NCBI RefSeq assembly: GCF_001611555.1
Contig: NZ_LSGP01000017.1
Coordinates: forward strand, 310,001 to 374,000
DNA length: 64,000 nucleotides
Direction of reading: 5' to 3'
Source of the DNA: Anaerosporomusa subterranea
GTDB lineage: Bacteria; Bacillota; Negativicutes; Sporomusales; Acetonemataceae
Made by a program: the position numbers and the translations under genes. Within the stretch, counting starts at the first letter, position 1. Every line of letters begins with the position of its first letter. The notes under the pieces were generated by a model, which saw nothing but the letters and a program-made list of their open reading frames with translations, had not been told where the DNA came from and ran no database searches. Positions 61,623-64,000 of this stretch are shown piece by piece.

Positions 61623-62996
61623 ATGGAAACCAAAGCATTAGCCAGCTTTATTGCTAATCTTAACTATGAGATGCTGTCTGCATCCACCCGGCAGATGGCC
61701 AAACAATGTATCCTCGACGCTATTGGTTGTACGATCCGAGGCTCCATCGAAGCACCGGGCCAGATTATAGAGAAGGTTGTTGGTTCGCAAGGCGGCAAGT
61801 CACAAGCAACTGTGTTATCTGCAAAGCCGTTCCGGACGACAGCGCTGAATGCTGCTCTAGCTAATGGCGCCTTCAATCATTCGCTGGATTTTGACGACTT
61901 GCACAACGCCTCGATTATTCACCTGGGTACGGTAGTCGTTCCTGCCGCCTTGGCAGTTGCCGAGCAAATCGGCGCTAGCGGCCAACAGCTCATCACGGCT
62001 GTTGTCGCTGGATATGAGGTCGGCGCCAGAGTAGGCGAGGCTGTCAATCCTGAAGCCTACTTCTTCTGGCATACCACTGGCACAGCCGGTACCTTCGGCG
62101 CCGCAGCCGCGGCTGCAAAATTGCTTGAGCTGAATGCGGAACAGGCAGCGCATTGTTTAGGGACAGCCGGTACCCAGGCAGCCGGACTCTGGGAGTTTCT
62201 GCAGGAAGGCGCTATGAGTAAAACGCTCCACGCCGGCAAAGCGGCCTTTAATGGTATTTTAGCCGCAGTCCTGGCGAAAGAAGGCTTTACCAGCGCTAGC
62301 CGCATTTTAGAAGGCGAGAAGGGGTTCTGCCTGGCCATGACTCCGGCGGCTAAGCTAAACAAACTGACCGATGGGCTAGGCGGCGGTACGTATAAAATTG
62401 ATGAAAACTCGTTTAAGCCGTATGCTTGCTGCAAGCATTGCCACGCTGCAAACAACGCGGCGCAGGTATTGCGCAGCAAGCACGGCATTGAGCCGACCCA
62501 AGTCAAAGCCATCAACATCAAGACCAATTCGGTTGCTGATAACTTGGTCAATAATCCGTACCCGCAGAACGCCTATGGCAGCAAATTTAGCATTCAGTAT
62601 TGTGTAGTTGCTGCTCTTCGCTATGGCAAGGTGGGGATTGAGGAGTTCTGTCAGGAAAAGATTCAGGATGCCGAGACCCGGCGCATGATGCAACTTGTTC
62701 AGGTTGATATTGACCCTGAGCTTGACGCAGAATATAAGCGTAATCCGGATAAGTGGTCGGTTTTAGTTAGCGTCGAGACTGTTGACGGGAAAAAGTATCT
62801 GCAGTTTATTGAGTATCCGAAAGGCGATCCCCAGAACCCAGTCAGTTATGCCGAGTCTGAAGAGAAATTCCGTTCGTTAGCTGTAAGCGTATACAGTGAT
62901 GGTGACGTTGACAAGCTGCTTGCTTTGGTAGGATGCGTTGAAACTGTTACTGATTTGAGCAATATGTTTGATTTCTTAGTGCGAAAAGATAAATAG
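61623..62996 (+). CDS. MmgE/PrpD family protein
   Basis: This 457-residue protein belongs to the family of 2-methylcitrate dehydratase and cis-aconitate decarboxylase. Landmarks are GAFNHSLDFDDLHNASIIHLG near 81-101 (split at FDD), NPEAYFFWHTTGTAGTFGAA near 142-161 and FKPYACCKHCHAANNAA near 261-277. No methylcitrate synthase or lyase lies nearby, so it may not be in the methylcitrate cycle. It follows the mutase operon after a family A repeat and could be part of the same transcript. The substrate is unknown. Confidence 0.82.
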   Translation: METKALASFIANLNYEMLSASTRQMAKQCILDAIGCTIRGSIEAPGQIIEKVVGSQGGKSQATVLSAKPFRTTALNAALANGAFNHSLDFDDLHNASIIHLGTVVVPAALAVAEQIGASGQQLITAVVAGYEVGARVGEAVNPEAYFFWHTTGTAGTFGAAAAAAKLLELNAEQAAHCLGTAGTQAAGLWEFLQEGAMSKTLHAGKAAFNGILAAVLAKEGFTSASRILEGEKGFCLAMTPAAKLNKLTDGLGGGTYKIDENSFKPYACCKHCHAANNAAQVLRSKHGIEPTQVKAINIKTNSVADNLVNNPYPQNAYGSKFSIQYCVVAALRYGKVGIEEFCQEKIQDAETRRMMQLVQVDIDPELDAEYKRNPDKWSVLVSVETVDGKKYLQFIEYPKGDPQNPVSYAESEEKFRSLAVSVYSDGDVDKLLALVGCVETVTDLSNMFDFLVRKDK

Positions 62997-63032
62997 AATA
63001 AGGGCGAGAAGATTGGCCGTGAAAACGCAAAA

Positions 63033-63048
63033 GGCGCTGTGCGCCTAC
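63033..63048. repeat. Short hairpin after the MmgE/PrpD gene
   Basis: AGGCGC pairs with GCGCCT over a short loop, without a T-run. Apart from this and the large palindrome at 63172, the 508-bp gap 62997-63504 has no recognisable gene. Confidence 0.4.
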
Positions 63049-63171
63049 GCGAAGGGAACGCTTAAATTGTGAGGCCATAACAACGAGGGTTTTTCTTATA
63101 GGGTACAGAATTTACAAATTTCTGAAGCGGTAAGGGGCTTGTGCCCTAAGGCTTTAGCTATTTAGCGGCGA

Positions 63172-63300
63172 GCCCTTAGCCTGCATTAGCCCGCTCCGAC
63201 GACACAGGACGTGTCTAGTGTCGAGCGGGCCATGGATGGCCTAAGCGCTCGACCGACGGTACACCTTAAACTCCGCTAAGGCTAATGCCAGGCTAAGGGC
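63172..63300. repeat. Large branched palindrome (element D)
   Basis: The outer arms GCCCTTAGCCTGCATTAGCC (63172-63191) and GGCTAATGCCAGGCTAAGGG (63280-63299, plus C at 63300) differ by one inserted base. Inside are GCCCGCTC/GAGCGGGC (63189-63230), GACAC/GTGTC and GGCCATGGATGGCC (63228-63241). There is no ORF. The fold would be a multi-branched cruciform or RNA. Only one copy occurs in the window. Confidence 0.6.
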
Positions 63301-63470
63301 AGTCTTCTTTCTATAAAGAATGTTAGTCGCCATGGTGGCGCTAGTGCCGTTTGTGGCGTTTATGCTATAGTACTCCATCCTTTCCAAAAGACAGCATCCA
63401 CGGCTTTTTTTATAGACTGTGCCAACGGTTTTGCTTATAATGAAGCATGGAAGTGATTGGCTCACGCCTG

Positions 63471-63486
63471 TCACAATTGGTTGTGA
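63471..63486. promoter_or_regulatory. Operator-like palindrome before the last gene
   Basis: TCACAA and TTGTGA flank TTGG. It lies 35 bp downstream of a TATAAT (63436) and 18 bp before the start codon, a good place for a repressor. Confidence 0.4.
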
Positions 63487-63504
63487 GAAAGGATAAGTCA
63501 ATCA

Positions 63505-64000
63505 ATGGTAGAACTCATTAACTTCGCTAATTATTATACCAATCGGGATATGATTGATAATAGTTCCGCTGGCTTGAAAAGCCTGTTAGCCCAGCTGGAT
63601 GTAGATGGCATCGAGGCATTATTTTGCGATCCCTGGGATGCGGCGGTTTTCCCCGCTTCCTCTATTCATGGTGTGCATCTCAACTTCTGGCCCACCTGGC
63701 TGGACTTCTGGCACGGTAATCAGCAGGCATTAGAGCGCCAATTTGGCAGCAAAGAGAACATTCTGGCCTATTTCGGTGGCACAGAGCCTGAGCATATGCT
63801 AGCTTGCTACCGCAGGGATATCAGCCAAGCTAAAGCGGCAGCAGCCAAATATATCGTGTTTCATGTCAGTCATAATGAACTGGATGAAATCTATACCTGG
63901 CGCTTTCGCGCCGACAGTCTGGCTGTGGTGGATGCGACCATCGAAATGGTCAACTCTATCGTTGGCGATATACCGCCTGACATGACGATACTGTTTGAAA
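63505..64000 (+). CDS. TIM-barrel protein (sugar isomerase/epimerase-like), partial
   Basis: The 165 visible residues start MVELINFANYY and resemble the xylose-isomerase-like TIM-barrel (AP endonuclease 2) family. Pieces such as GIHGVHLNFWPTW-like SIHGVHLNFWPTW near 53-65 and KYIVFHVSH near 121-129 are strand ends of a barrel. The C-terminal half lies beyond the window. The family acts on sugars, inositols or DNA, and the substrate cannot be told. The ATG lies about 12 nt after AAAGGA. Confidence 0.6.
   Translation, partial: MVELINFANYYTNRDMIDNSSAGLKSLLAQLDVDGIEALFCDPWDAAVFPASSIHGVHLNFWPTWLDFWHGNQQALERQFGSKENILAYFGGTEPEHMLACYRRDISQAKAAAAKYIVFHVSHNELDEIYTWRFRADSLAVVDATIEMVNSIVGDIPPDMTILFE

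Noticed and set aside
63241-63501. 86-codon minus-strand ORF
   Set aside because: It covers element D and the promoter region of the next gene and has no recognisable protein features.

Overview
The window looks like chromosome from an anaerobic, endospore-forming Firmicute. The gene content points to the Negativicutes/Sporomusaceae side, but this is inference from gene content and not a phylogeny. The evidence includes strong AGGAGG-type ribosome sites, two serine T-box leaders, a Spo0E-like phosphatase, the Firmicutes-type GlgC/GlgD pair, pyruvate phosphate dikinase with its DUF299 regulator and a CcpN-like repressor, a ferredoxin-dependent 2-oxoacid oxidoreductase and a B12-dependent methylmalonyl-CoA mutase. 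I saw no rRNA, tRNA, prophage, transposase or CRISPR array.

Layout. 1-3.2 kb: a small membrane protein behind a Fur-like box, a PHP phosphatase, a hydroxyacid dehydrogenase and the wreckage of a TRAP transporter operon. 3.3-10.4 kb: glucosyl-3-phosphoglycerate synthase, the ppdK/ppsR/ccpN gluconeogenesis block (minus strand) and lipoate ligase. 10.7-23.1 kb: a complete glycogen operon (glgB-C-D-A-P and a GH13-GH77 fusion) followed by an HpcH/HpaI aldolase. 23.2-25.1 kb: a Spo0E-like ORF and an ion antiporter. 25.4-32.9 kb: a pectin/uronate module (IclR regulator, a decayed SDR, Fe-ADH, kduI, kduD, then kdgA, kdgK and a LacI regulator) that takes 5-keto-4-deoxyuronate to pyruvate and glyceraldehyde-3-phosphate. 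33-43 kb: a VOC protein, a permease, a serine T-box with serA and a DUF1015 gene, a thioredoxin-reductase-like flavoprotein without the usual NADPH motifs, a YkvI-like transporter that seems to start at ATT, a thioesterase and a family 4 uracil-DNA glycosylase. 43.3-45.9 kb: 2-oxoacid:ferredoxin oxidoreductase. 46.1-54.1 kb: an RpiR regulator and an operon of a polar amino acid ABC transporter with three C-N hydrolases and HutD. 54.2-57.5 kb: a T-box with serS and a sigma-54 activator. 57.8-63 kb: a sigma-54 promoter driving a CoA-transferase, methylmalonyl-CoA mutase (two subunits) and an MmgE/PrpD protein. The window ends inside a TIM-barrel gene.

The intergenic spaces carry at least three families of interspersed palindromic elements. 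Family A has CACAGAG-type arms (8 copies). Family B has GGGCGTTGAT/AACGCCC outer arms (6 copies). Family C is about 165 bp with CTAGTACC/GGTACTAG ends (2 copies). One family C element sits between the serS promoter and its T-box. The best candidates for new biology are the hut-like operon that lacks hutH, hutU and hutI, the atypical thioredoxin reductase, the repeat families and the paired hairpins around the rpiR gene.
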